In this document: positions 49,601 through 60,784 of the stretch, in pieces
How the letters are laid out: each line of letters opens with the position of its first letter
Position numbering within the stretch: position 1 is the first letter of the stretch
DNA from: Macrostomum hystrix
Taxonomy: Eukaryota > Platyhelminthes > Macrostomidae
NCBI GenBank assembly: GCA_950097015.1
Contig: CATNEN010000003.1
Span: 15,732,501-15,796,500, forward strand
Reading direction: 5' to 3'
Length of the DNA: 64,000 nt
Made by a program: the position numbers and the translations under genes
Notes under the pieces: model-generated
The model's database searches: none
The model's input: only the letters and a program-made list of their open reading frames with translations
Told to the model about the DNA's origin: nothing

Positions 49601-52600
49601 TATGGCTGTTATGGCTGTACGCGCGGATCTATTGAATGCCGCAAATCCTACGGGTATATAGTACATAACCTTGGCCTTGCTAAACGAGAGAGAGACAAAC
49701 AGGGATAAAGATAAAGAGGGAGATCTGATCTTATGACAGTTGCCAAAACGAGAGATTTATCCTAACGCCTACCGCGAGGTCCTATTGCTGTGTAGCTCGC
49801 AAAAGTTGCGTATTGAATTTGCACTTTTTGTCACTCGAGTAAAGTTCGTTTTAGTTCAAACGGACCATTACTCACATTCGAAATCTCATATTATTTCACT
49901 CTCTACAACTTATCTCCCCCTCGAAATCACATCTCACTCTCCACATATATCATCTCACTATCAACATCTCATCTTAATCTGTACATCTAAGATGATCTAT
50001 CTGTACATCTCAATATCACTCTCTACATCTCATCCCACTCTCTAAATCTCATATCATCTCACTACAGCTCATCTCATCTCACTACATCTCATATCATCTC
50101 ACTACATCTCATATCATCTCACTACATCTCATATCATCTCACTAGAGCTCATCTCATCTGACTACATCTCATCTCACACTCTACATCTCACCTCACAATC
50201 TATATCTCATCTCACTCAGGATATATCTCATCGCAGCATCTACATCTGATCTCACTCTCTACATCTCATCTCATCTCACTACATCTCATCTCACTACATC
50301 TCATCTCACTCTCGTGAACAGGCAATGTACCCCAATGTGTATCCCCAGATTCAGAAGTACTTTCCGATTAATTCAAACACAGCGGCAAGGAAAGCTAAAT
50401 ATAGGGGAACTACTGGCAGCCTTCCCTTCGTGTGAAAGCCGCCATTTGTAGTAGGAATAGTATTGCAACCAAATCTTGCCTGCTTCTGTACATAATAAAG
50501 TGCTCTGCTTTTGATGAACTATAGGCGCTATACAGGATTTAGGTCGTAGGATCCAAGCTTTCTCTATTCTCCAACGACATGAACCGATCATTCATCGATA
50601 ATGGAAAGAAAATAGTGGACTAGCATCCATTCGCAACCCCGACCCAAATCTCATCTAGATACCCAGCAGTAATTCTCAATCTACTGGCCGTCTTGTCTAA
50701 TCTAGCAAAATCTTTTCAGATTGACTTCTTAATAACGGCAGGGGAGTGAAAAATTACACGACCGTGTCGTCCCTCTGTCAATTGTCTGTCTGCCCTAATT
50801 TGCCCTTGCATATCTATTCACGTTTTCATCAATAATAATCCTTGTCAAGCGTGCATTATTGCTGTTATCTTTGAGGATATTCGGTCGATAATTGCTATCC
50901 GTTCTTTAACACAGTTAAAATACAATCTTCATGCTCAGATAGGTTATTTGACTATCTTTGGAGACAGCTAAAGAAATTAATACACTCTTATGTAGATTAC
51001 TCCCACCAAGATTACTCTCTCACCTAGATTTCTGTCACCTAGATAACTCTCACCTAGATTACTCTCTCACCTGGATTTCTCTCACCTAGATTACTCTCTC
51101 ACCTAGATTACTCTCTCACCTAGATTACTCTCTCACCTAGATTACTCTCTCACCTAGATTACTCTCACCTAGATTACTCTCTCACCTAGATTACTCTCTC
51201 ACCTAGATTACTCTCTCACCTAGATTACTCTCTCACCTAGATTTCTCTCTCACCTAGATTACTCTCTCACCTAGATTACTCTCTCACCTAGATTACTCTC
51301 TCACCTAGATAACTCTCTCACCTAGATTACTCTCTCACCTAGATTACTCTCTCACCAAGATTACTCTCTCACCCAGATTTCTCTCCCACCTAGATTACTC
51401 TCTCACCTAGATTACTCTCTCACCTAGATTACTCTCTCACCTAGATTACTCTCTCACCTAGATTACTCACTCACCTAGATTACTCTCACCAAGATTACTC
51501 TCTCACCTAGATTTCTCTCTCACGTAGAATACTCTCACCTAGATTACTCTCACCTAGATTACTGTCACCTGGATTACTCTCACCTCGATTACTCTCACCT
51601 AGATTACTCTCTCAACTAGATTACTCTCTCACCTAGATTACTCTCTCACCTAGTTTACTCTCTCACCAAGATTACTCTCTCACCTAGATTTCTCTCTCAC
51701 GTAGAATTCTCTCACCTAGATTACTGTCACCTGGATTACTCTCACCTAGATTACTCTCTCACCTAGATTACTCTCTCACCTAGTTTACTCTCTCACCAAG
51801 ATTACTCTCTCACCTAGATTTCTCTCTCACGTAGAATTCTCTCACCTAGATTACTCTCTCACCTAGATTACTCTAACCTCGATTACTCTCACCTTGATTA
51901 CTCACACCTAGATTAATATCTTACCTAGGTTACTCTCCTACCTAGATTACTCTCTTACCTTGATTTCTTAACTTGATTAAACCCACCGAGATTGCGCTCT
52001 TACCTAGATTACTCTCACCTAGATTACTCTCACCTAGATTACTCTCTCGTGGACATTAAATAATACACACAATATATATGTCAATTTAATAACAAGAATT
52101 ACATAGTTTTACATGGTTAGTTCCTTCAATCAAATATGTCTAAAATCAAGGTGTAGCCCCCTTCAGTATCTTGTTAAAATACGACACCATAAGTCTTAGA
52201 TAAAGATAGTCTCCTAGATTAATTCCAATATTAATCGCATGCCGAATCCGTGGTCCCAGACAGATATCGTGTTACTGGGACAATATTCACAGCCTAATAT
52301 TTATAATGATCTTCCTATCCAGTGCAACTATCAATAAATCAGTCAATCTAGTAAAAGATTGATCAACATCATCAGCCGACTATTTGGTAGCCGTGAAGCT
52401 ACAACCACTCGAATGCAAGTGAAGTGTCTGACGCATCGATGCAAGCATCGGCAGGACCTACTCAACCTAGATATGAGTAATAATGGCACAGTGATGACAC
52501 TTAACTGAAGCCTTAAAATAGCTGCTGCTTCTAGTGGGCAGGCAAAACTCGGCCCAATGCAAATTCAGTGATAAACAATCAAATTCCTATTATTTGTAGA

Positions 52601-55600
52601 AATATTATTTTAAAAGAAGAAATGCGTGCACTATAAAATATTATCTTCGGTCACCGGACACGATTTCAGCTAATGAGCAAAACGGCTTTGCTAAAATTTC
52701 GACTCCGACGAAAGAAATTGTAATTCTAGACACGATTAAAGAGATGAGAAGAGGATAATAGAGGGGAGAATTATCTGACGTCAGACTGATGCTGAAATAG
52801 AGAAAATAATATGACAGGGAAAAAAACTAAGGAACTAATTTTCACCCTGAGCTCAAATCCGCGGCGAGGCCACATTTGGTGGCTCTTGAGGACCAACCCA
52901 CAAGGCGCAGGGAGAGTGTACACTGCCTGATAATGAGAAAGTCAGTGCAGATGTACAATCCCTGCGTGAGTATGTGCCGAGTGTGTGAGTCTGGGGAATG
53001 GGCAGAACTGCCTACTCGCTGGCTGCGAGTCGACTGTCACAAAATGATGTGCCATTGCTCACAGTACTTCAGTGAATTGAATGTTTTTAAGGGAAAAAGA
53101 GTCAGAGAGAAGAAAGGAAGAGTGAGAGAGAGCAAGGGTGAGTGAGGGAGAGAGGGAGAGGGAGAGAGCAAGAGAGGGAGAGAGGGAGAGGGAGAGAGCA
53201 AGATAGGGAGAGAGGGAGAGGGAGAGAGGGAGAGAGGGAGAGAGCAAGAGAGGGAGAGGGAGAGAGGGAGAGGGAGAGAGGGAGAGGTAGAGAGGGAGAG
53301 AGGGAGAGAGCAAGAGAGGGAGAGGGAGAGAGGGAGAGGGAGAGAGGGAGAGGTAGAGAGGGAGAGGGAGAGAGGGAGAGGGAGAGCAGGAGAGGGAGAG
53401 AGGGAGAGCAGGAGAGTGAGAGAGGGAGAGCAGGAGAGGGAGAGAGGCAGAGGGAGAGAGCAAGAGAAGGAGAGACGGAGTGGGAGATGAATGCACATGG
53501 AAAGGCAGTGAGACTTTCTATTTTAAGCACAATTGATAATGTCAAAAATAAAAAAGGAGAGCTTTACTACAAGATTAGAGAGAGGGGATTAGAGAGAGGG
53601 GATTAAAGTGAGAAGATTAGAGAGAGGAGATTAGATAGAGGGGATTATAGTGGGAAGATTAGAGTGAGGAGATAACAGTGTATGTTATCTCCTAGTAGAA
53701 TTACTCTACTGCCCAGTGACTACATTGAGGACATATATAGCCCAGCCCACTGCTGCTTGTCTTACTCCTCTCTCTAATTTCTTCTCTCTAATCTCCTCTC
53801 TCTAATCTACCCACTTTAATCTCCTCTCTCTAATCTCCTCTCTCTAATCTCCTCTCTCTAATCTACCCACTTTAATCTCCTCTCTCTAATCTCCTCTCTC
53901 TAATCTCCTCTCTATAATCTACCCACTTTAATCTCCTCTCTCTAATCTACCCACTTTAATCTCCTCTCTCTAATTTCTTCTCTCTAATCTCCTCGCTCTA
54001 ATTTCTTCTCTCTAATCTCCTCTCTCTAATCTACCCACTTTAATCCCCTCTCTCTAATCTCCTCGCTCTAATCTCCTCTCTCTAATCTCCTCTCTCTAAT
54101 CTCCTCTCTCTAATCTCCTCTCTCTAATCTCCTCTCTCTAATCTCCTCGCTCTAATCTCCTCACTCCAATCTCCTCACTCCAATCTCCTCTCTCTAATCT
54201 CCTCTCTCTAATCTCCTCTCTCTAATCTCCTCACTCCAATCTCCTCTTTTTAATCTCCTCTCTCTAATCTCCTCACTCCAATCTCCTCACTCCAATCTCC
54301 TCACTCCAATCTCCTCACTCCAATCTCCTCTTTCTAATCTCCTCCCTCTAATCTCGTCACTCCAATCTCCTCACTCCAATCTCCTCTTTCTAATCTCCTC
54401 ACTCCAATCTCCTCTCTCCAATCTCCTCTTTCTAGTCTCCTCTCTCTAATCTCCTCACTCCAATCTCCTCACTCCAATCTCCTCTTTCTAGTCTCCTCTC
54501 TCTAATCTCCTCACTCCAATCTCCTCTTTTTAATCTCCTCTCTCTAATCTCCTCACTCCAATCTCCTCACTCCAATCTCCTCTTTCTAATCTCCTCCCTC
54601 TAATCTCGTCACTCCAATCTCCTCACTCCAATCTCCTCTTTCTAATCTCCTCACTCCAATCTCCTCTCTCCAATCTCCTCTTTCTAGTCTCCTCTCTCTA
54701 ATCTCCTCACTCCAATCTCCTCACTCCAATCTCCTCTTTCTAATCTCCTCTCTCTAATCTCCTCACTCCAATCTCCTCACTCCAATCTCCTCACTCCAAT
54801 CTCCTCACTCCAATCTCCTCACTCCAATCTCCTCACTCCAATCTCCTCTTTCTAATCTCCTCTCTCTAATCTCCTCTCTCTAATCTCCTCGCTCTAATCT
54901 CCTCCCTCTAATCTCCTCACTCCAATCTCCTCACTCCAATCTCCTCTTTCTAATCTCCTCTCCCTAATCTCCTCGCTCTAATCTCCTCCCTCTAATCTCC
55001 TCACTCCAATCTCCTCACTCAAATCTCCTCTCTCTAATCTCCTCTCTCTAATCTCCTCTCTCTAATCTCCTCACTCCAATCTCCTCACTCCAATCTCCTC
55101 TCTCTAATCTCCTCGCTCTAATCTCCTCCCTCTAATCTCCTCTCTCTCTAATCTCCTCTCTCTCCAATCTCCTCTTTCTAATCTCCTCTCTCTAATCTCC
55201 TGTCTCTAATCTTCTCCCTTTAATCTCCTAACCTTAGCTCAAGCCCGTAGACCAAGGTCAAGATTTGCCAACTCACTTGAGGTCCAATAATAGACTTATA
55301 GTTAGAAAATTTCTAGCCAAGGAATTAAAGTCTTTAAAAAACATTTGGGACAGATTTCTCTTGACGCCCGTCAGTTAGTTCACAGATTAATGCATATAAT
55401 ATAGTATACATAATATGTATATTAGTATGATTTTTGGGGCTAGGGATTTTAGCTCCAAGCAATTATTCAACTTTATAGGAACCATAGCTTAGGGTTGGGA
55501 AGAGAATGAGAGAGAAAGCGGCAGAGAGAGCCAGATGGAGATGGGGCTGGCTGACGATTAAATCAATAAGGGGCAGAGTTTGGCCTGTCTAAACTCCGGT

Positions 55601-58600
55601 AGATCTGTTTCGGTTTCGGTTGAAAACTGCCCCACTTTGAGTCCAGCATGCAAACTCTACTGCCCAGTGACTACATTGAGGACATATATAGCCCAGCCCA
55701 TTGCTGCTTGTCTTACAACTGTCTCAAAAGATGCGTCTTGTCTCATCTGTGCTTCCTAATCTCCTCACTGTTATCTCCTCACTCTAATCTTCCCACTTTA
55801 ATCTCCTCACTCTAATCTCCTCACTGTTATCTCCTCACTCTAATCTTCCCACTTTAATCTCCTCTCTCTAATCTCCTGTCTCTAATCTTCTCTCTTTAAT
55901 CTTCTCCCTCTAATCTCTTCTCTCTCTAATCTCCTCTCTCTCTAATCTCCTCTCTCTCTAATCTCCTCTCTCTCTCTAATCTCCTCTCTCTCTAATCTCC
56001 TCTCTCTCTCATCTCCTGTCTCTCATCTCCTCTCTCTCTAATCTACTCTCTCTCTAATCTCCTCTCTCTCTAATCTCCTCCCTCTCTAATATCTTCTCTC
56101 TAATCTCCTGTCTCTAATCTCCTCTCTCTCTAATCTACTCTCTCTAATCTCTTCACTCTAATCTCACCCATTCTATCCAAGATTTACAATAATTTCGATA
56201 ATTTTTAATCTGCTTTACAGATCTGTCGTAGCCAGAATTCGAGAGGTTCGACTTAAAAAGGACAATGGACTGCTTGGCTTGCGACTACAGAAGAAGTCAG
56301 ATGTGAGTTCTATGGGTAAAAGTAATGGGGAATAAAACTAAACTAAAGTACATGCTGGTGAGTTAAGCTTTCCAGCTACTGTGATGGACATGCTAAGGTT
56401 GAGGAAGCTGTGATGAAGCTAAGGATGAAATTAACTAAGATCAGAGTGATATCAGAGTGATATTGGCACTCAAAATAGCTCAAATATACTCATGAAAGAG
56501 AACACAACTCAAATTGACCCCACCCTCGAGGGCAAGTCATGTTTTCGTGTGCTCAGACCACGCCCGCGAGAGAAATTAGCACGAATCATATCAGGCTTCC
56601 CGCCAGCCACCCCGATTGATCCTGAAAGCAAGAAAGAACACAATAATAGGAGTAAAAAGGCAAAAGCAAGTTGATATCGCATAAAAAATGTCAAATCCTG
56701 CTTTGTTGCTTCAAGAGCTAGTGTTTCTGAGTAGATCGTTAAAAAAAACTGGATCTCTCATATACTGCTTTGCATTCTTAGACCCTCTGACTGATGTAAG
56801 GACTTTGACAATTGAGCACTTGAAAAAAATGAGCAAATCGTATTTGGTTCTTGACAATGGTTCATGGAGATTGGGTAGCGTTGCGGCCTCAACTGTCCAT
56901 GGACTGAACAAGCTGTACACAGCCTAATTGGAAGCGCGAAGATTGACTACCTGGCTATTGGTTTTAGTTTTACTGCAGCGATTAATGACCAGTATAGCAG
57001 GACCATGGAGAGCTCACATATTTTTCCCAAAATATTCATCCAATATGGGCATGAGTTTTTCTGCTTACAAAATTTAATCATGTCTCAACATTCGAAATGT
57101 CAAACTTCAGGGCCTCTACATAGATTTTGTTAAGCGCGGCACTTCAGCCTTCGAGGCCGGCCTGAAGGACGGAGATCAGGTGCTGAAGATCAACAGTCAC
57201 ATTGTCACCGACTGGTCCATGGAGGGCGCCATGGCTTTGCTGAAATCTATGGGCGAAAATGAGCAGCTTGCCCTGCTTGTTCGCGAAACACTACCTGTAG
57301 CCAACTTGCCCGGCACTGGACCAACACCTTTGCCCTTGGCAACTAGCAATCGGCATCATCAGAATCAGCAGCAGCAGCAGCCTTCGCAACACACTCGTCA
57401 ACATTCTGATCCAATCGACATTGAGAATCAGAAAACTCCTCAACAGCCGCAACCAGACGATGGAATCTGCGAGGACCCGGTGGCCGCGCCTGAAGAGACT
57501 CGACGTCGCAAGGTCATGAGTTCGAATCCGTGCACTTCAACCGACGATTTGGAAATTACGGAATTACCATCGGCGTCGCCGGAAGCTTCTGCGGTGGCTG
57601 CTGGCAACTCAACCAGCGCTTCAGTTGGCTTCTCCGCGTCAACATTCTTGAAGTCCTTCCACGGCCCCAGTCGGTTCACAAGCTTTTTAAGATCTTCCCG
57701 GTTCTCGAGACAACAGCCGCAGCCGCAGTCCTCGCAGCAGAAGCAGCCAGAAGAAGCAACGTCACATACACAACAGGGTGAACCTGCCGTTAGTAAAGGC
57801 AAAGAGGAAAGGTGAGAGCAATTCGGGGTTGATCTTTTTTAATTCGACTCAAAAACTTTATTGACGAGATGGATTAACAATACCAAACGTCAATGTCGAA
57901 GTAGATTAAAGATCCCAAACCTCAATGAGCAGGTAGATTAAAGATCCCAAACTAAATGTCCAGTAGATTAAAGATCCCAAACCTCAATGACCAAGTAGAT
58001 TAAAGATCCCAAACCTCAATGCCCACGTAGATTAAAGATCCCAAACCTCAATGACCAAGTAGATTAAAGATCCCAAACCTCAATGACCAAGTAGATTAAA
58101 GATCCCAAACCTCAATGACCAAGTAGATTATAGATCCCAAACCTCAATTTGAGCAGGTAGATTAAAGATCCCAAACCTCAATGCCCACGTAGATTAAAGA
58201 TCCCAAACCTCAATATCCAGGTAGATTAAAGATCCCAAACCTCAATGAGCAGGTAGATTAAAGATCCCAAACCTCAATGACCAAGTAGATTAAAGATCCC
58301 AAACCTCAATGACCAAGTAGATTAAAGATCCAAACCTCAATGACCAAGTAGATTAAAGATCCCAAACCTCAATGCCCACGTAGATTAAAGATCCCAAACC
58401 TCAATATCCAGGTAGATTAAAGATCCCAAACCTCAATGAGCAGGTAGATTAAAGATCCCAAACCTCAATGACCAAGTAGATTAAAGATCCCAAACCTCAA
58501 TGACCAAGTAGATTAAAGATCCAAACCTCAATGACCAAGTAGATTAAAGATCCCAAACCCCAATGACCAAGTAGATTAAAGATCCCAAACCTCAATGTCC

Positions 58601-60548
58601 AGTAGATTAAAGATCCCAAACCTCAATGACAAAGTAGATTAAAGATCCCAAACCTCAATGTCCAGTAGATTAAAGATCCCAAACCTCAATTTCCAGGTAG
58701 ATTAAAGATCCCAAACCTCAAGGACCAGTGATTAAAGATCCCAAACCTCAATGACCACGTAGATTAAACCTCAATGACCACGCAGATTAAAGATTCCAAA
58801 CCTCAATGACCAGTAGATTAAAGATCCCAAACCTCAATGACCACGTAGATTAAACCTCAATGACCACGCAGATTAAAGATTCCAAACCTCAATGACCAGG
58901 TAGACAAAAGCAGGTGGATTATCTCCTATTTCAGAAGCAGTTAACGATCAAGAAACAGAACCAAATATTGTCAGATAAACTCACCTATTGCAGCACATAA
59001 GCAGTCACTAAGAAGATAACAGTTTCTAAGGACCATCACGAGCAACACTGCGGCACGAGAATGTTCGACAAAGTAAATACGATATCGCATTTTGTACAGA
59101 CTGCTCTGGTCCCTAAATCTTTTTTCCCCATTTATCCCTGTCCTATTGCCCGGCACTTAAGCAATAGATCATTTATTGCTTACCATCATTGAACTATTGT
59201 TCCCAACAATTCAGTAAAATGTATGCACAAATATATTTCTATCTATCTCGTGCACTTGCATATTTTAGATTTTTGTCTATTTTAATTTTTTTTGTGTAGC
59301 GAATTCCTTTGTTTTCGAATTACATTTAGCTAAACTAGTTATTGTATTAGTCTCTGTTGAATAAATTTATTTCGTGAAGTTTTGTTTCTGCCTAATTCTC
59401 GTTAATACACTGTCCATGATTCCGTGACTTTTTAATAATACTGTCTCATTGATTGTGATTAAATGATCTGATCATAACTCCTCTCTCCTCTCTCCTATCT
59501 ACTCTCTCCTCTCTCCTATCTACTCTCTCCTCTCTCCACTCTCCTATCTACTCTCTCCTCTCTCCACTCTCCTATCTACTCTCTCCTCTCTCCTCTTTCC
59601 TCTCTTCACTTCTCTCTCTCCAATATCCTCTCTCCTCTCTCCTTTCACCTCGCTCCTATCTACTCTCCCCTCTCTCCCCTCTCCTCTCTCCTCTTTCGTC
59701 TCTCTTCTCTCCTATCTCTTCTCTCCTATCTCCTATCTCCTATCTCCTCTCTCCTATCTCCTCTCTCCTATCTCCTATCTCCTATCTCCTCTCTCCTATC
59801 TCCACTCTCCTCTCTCCTCTCTCCACTCTCCTATACAACTCTCTCCTCTTTCCTCTCCCCTCTCTCCTCTCTCCTCTTTCGTCTCTCCTCTCTCCTATCT
59901 ACTCTCTCCTCTCTCCTATCTACTCTCTCCTCTCTCCTATCTCCTCTCTCCTGTCTCCTCTCTCCTATCTCCTCTCTCCTATCTCCTATCTCCTCTCTCC
60001 TCTCTCCTCTCTCCTATCTCCTCTCTCCTATCTCCTCTCTCCTCTCTCTTCTCTCCTCTCTTCTCTCTTCCCTCTCCTCACTGCTTTCTAATGCCCTAGG
60101 CCCAGTCCTAATAATCTGCCTTAGATCTAAGAAAACTAACTTGAATCTAATCAAAGTGCACCAGTGGAAATTATAGTCAAAAATGTACATTAACTATCCT
60201 AGCAATGCTAAATAGCAATCACAACACCGTGGCAATGTACCAATTAGCATTCCCATATAGGATCCCAATCCCACTGTCTCCTCCAAGTTTATTCATCAAA
60301 ATTTCATCCTTGAAAAAGCTTCCCATTGTTGTCTAACATGAACTATGGCACACACCTCTTGCAAGCAAACTTAATATAGGAAGCATATTTTTGTTAGTAC
60401 ATTTTTTCCACGCAATATAATATGCATCGACTGTAAGCTCTTACGAAGAAAAAAACTTATTTAATATGTTTGTTCTCCTTTTAATTACAGTTTTAGTGTA
60501 CCTGCAGTTGCATCTGGTCTGTTTCCCTGCTACCTCGACAGTTTTTGA
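43035..60548 (+). CDS. Tandem PDZ-domain protein (5 exons, about 539 aa)
   Basis: Exons: 43035 (or slightly upstream)-43640, 44460-44632, 56221-56302, 57111-57811, 60491-60548. All junctions have GT-AG borders and matching phase. The first about 180 residues are acidic, Ser/Gly-rich and probably disordered. PDZ1 spans VREISLGRHNEEPYGMKVEA to CVKLAYKP, with the helix/strand signature GLKVGDEIVRVN. About ten residues later PDZ2 spans IREVRLKKDNGLLGLRLQKK to LALLVRE, with GLKDGDQVLKIN. PDZ2 resembles syntenin PDZ1 (IREV, GLRL, GDQVL.IN) and the close tandem also recalls syntenin; PDZ1 shares GDEIVR.N with harmonin. A Gln/Ser-rich tail and a short last exon end in LDSF. It is likely a membrane-associated scaffold; no orthologue is firmly assigned. 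The start is uncertain: the frame is open back to 42996, so ATG 43035 could be internal if an upstream exon exists. Confidence 0.88.
43670..44270. repeat. 20-bp minisatellite in PDZ gene intron 1
   Basis: Units of CTCTGTAAATAATCCGCCCC, preceded by diverged TCAGAAATCCGCCCC units. The array fills most of the 819-base intron. Confidence 0.94.
44460..44632 (+). CDS. PDZ gene exon 2: rest of PDZ1
   Basis: Acceptor GCAAAGCAG with a weak pyrimidine tract. AFFITHIVRNSVAACAGLKV, GDEIVRVNERRLEGLNTRDV and CVKLAYKPR cover strands B to F of a PDZ fold. Donor CAG|GTAAGA, phase 2, immediately followed by a 19-bp array. Confidence 0.93.
44638..49100. repeat. 19-bp minisatellite (4.5 kb) in PDZ gene intron 2
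   Basis: About 235 units of GAGATGAGATTTAGAGAGT, with GATGTGAGATTTAGAGAGT, GAGATGAAGATTTAGAGAGT and GATGTAGAGAGT variants. Private variants recur in larger blocks. It starts five bases after the exon 2 donor. Confidence 0.97.
49101..49860. other. Spacer between inverted arrays in PDZ intron 2
   Basis: AT-rich unique sequence; no gene supported. Confidence 0.5.
49870..50312. repeat. CT-rich array, inverted relative to 44638-49100
   Basis: CATCTCACTCTCTAAATCTC and ATCTCATCTCACTACATCTC units are the reverse complement of the GAGATGAGATTTAGAGAGT type, more diverged than the long arm. Confidence 0.88.
50313..50990. other. Unique intron sequence
   Basis: No feature recognised. Confidence 0.5.
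50995..52050. repeat. 17-bp minisatellite
   Basis: About 60 units of CTCTCACCTAGATTACT, many shortened by two bases. Blocks with CACGTAGAATTCTCTC recur, indicating segment duplication. Confidence 0.95.
52051..52842. other. Unique intron sequence
   Basis: No gene or RNA feature seen. Confidence 0.5.
52843..53072 (+). mobile_element. SINE copy F
   Basis: A plus-strand copy: CTGAGCTCAAATCCGCGGCG (mutated B-box region), ACTGCCTGATAATGAGAAAG, and an end near GTGCCATTGCTCACAGTAC. The A-box part is missing or unrecognisable. Confidence 0.82.
53100..53490. repeat. GA-rich array
   Basis: GAGAGGGAGAGGGAGAGAG-type repeats with GAGAGAGCAAGA variants. Long Ser/Leu or Arg/Glu frames here are artefacts. 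Confidence 0.93.
53571..53665. repeat. GATTAGAGAGAGG array, short arm of inverted pair
   Basis: About six units of GATTAGAGAGAGGG. This is the reverse complement of the CTCTCTAATCTCCT array beginning near 53766. Confidence 0.85.
53703..53765 (+). repeat. 63-bp direct repeat, copy 1
   Basis: Starts ACTCTACTGCCCAGTGACTA and ends TGCTGCTTGTCTTAC. It matches 55654-55716 with one mismatch. Confidence 0.95.
53766..55225. repeat. 14-bp CT-rich minisatellite
   Basis: About 105 units of AATCTCCTCTCTCT and AATCTCCTCACTCC, with a few CTACCCACTTT units at the left. Longer blocks are duplicated inside it. Confidence 0.95.
55226..55653. other. Unique intron sequence
   Basis: No feature recognised before the second 63-bp repeat. 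Confidence 0.5.
55654..55716 (+). repeat. 63-bp direct repeat, copy 2
   Basis: Same 63 bases as 53703-53765 with one change (C to T before TGCTGCTTG), again just upstream of an AATCTCCT array. Confidence 0.95.
55750..56165. repeat. CT-rich array near exon 3 acceptor
   Basis: AATCTCCTCTCTCTCT-type units, related to 53766-55225, ending about 55 bases before the exon 3 acceptor. Confidence 0.92.
56221..56302 (+). CDS. PDZ gene exon 3 (82 nt): start of PDZ2
   Basis: Acceptor TGCTTTACAG. The phase-2 join gives R, then SVVARIREVRLKKDNGLLGL and RLQKKSD, including the GLGF-like carboxylate-binding loop. Donor GAT|GTGAGT, phase 0. Found from conservation; too short for ORF scans. Confidence 0.93.
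56303..57110. other. PDZ gene intron 3
   Basis: Unique sequence. Open frames at 56492-56674 and 56688-56927 have no recognised domain. Confidence 0.6.
57111..57811 (+). CDS. PDZ gene exon 4: rest of PDZ2 and low-complexity tail
   Basis: Acceptor AAACTTCAG. GLYIDFVKRGTSAFEAGLKD, GDQVLKINSHIVTDWSMEGA and EQLALLVRETLP complete PDZ2. A Gln-, Pro- and Ser-rich tail follows, including FLRSSRFSRQQPQPQSS. Donor AAG|GTGAGA after 57811, phase 2. If the donor is not used, translation stops at TGA 57813-57815, one codon later. Confidence 0.92.
57880..58920. repeat. 32-bp minisatellite in PDZ gene intron 4
   Basis: About 32 units of AAACCTCAATGACCAAGTAG followed by ATTAAAGATCCC. A six-unit block (57990-58210) is repeated at 58210-58420. 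Confidence 0.94.
58921..59472. other. Unique intron sequence
   Basis: No feature recognised. Confidence 0.5.
59473..60085. repeat. CT-rich CTCTCCTATCTCC array
   Basis: CTCTCCTATCTCC and CTCTCCTCTCTCC units, low complexity. The same type recurs at 62383-62802. Confidence 0.92.
60086..60490. other. End of PDZ gene intron 4
   Basis: Unique sequence up to the acceptor at 60490, with a pyrimidine tract TTTGTTCTCCTTTTAATTAC. Confidence 0.6.
60491..60548 (+). CDS. PDZ gene terminal exon (58 nt)
   Basis: Acceptor TTTTAATTACAG. The phase-2 join from exon 4 gives S, then FSVPAVASGLFPCYLDSF and stop TGA 60546-60548. Support is the strong acceptor, correct phase and poly(A) signals 13 and 28 bases past the stop. 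The very short 3' UTR is odd, but internal exon continuation is ruled out by the stop. Confidence 0.8.
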
Positions 60549-60560
60549 TTAAGCGAAACA

Positions 60561-60581
60561 AATAAAATTTGCTGAAATAAA
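60561..60581 (+). terminator. Poly(A) signals of the PDZ gene
   Basis: Two AATAAA hexamers at 60561-60566 and 60576-60581, shortly after the stop codon. A T-rich stretch (CTTTTTTTTGTT) follows at about 60604-60615, suitable as a downstream element. Confidence 0.75.
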
Positions 60582-60784
60582 GAAATGAAGTTATCTATGA
60601 AAACTTTTTTTTGTTAATTTTACACACACGCAAACAACAAAGCTTATTTATTATGTATCAACGTGCTTTATTGTGTCCATAACTTACTGTCTAACATAAA
60701 AATTATGTGTTAGACAGATCGAAATTGTCTAAAATATGAAAATAATCCTGCATCTTGGCATTTTAGGCTGTGTAACAGCTAGAG

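Noticed and set aside
56492-56927. Two small plus-strand frames between PDZ exons 3 and 4
   Set aside because: No domain or splice support; they lie in an intron whose flanking exons join in phase without them.
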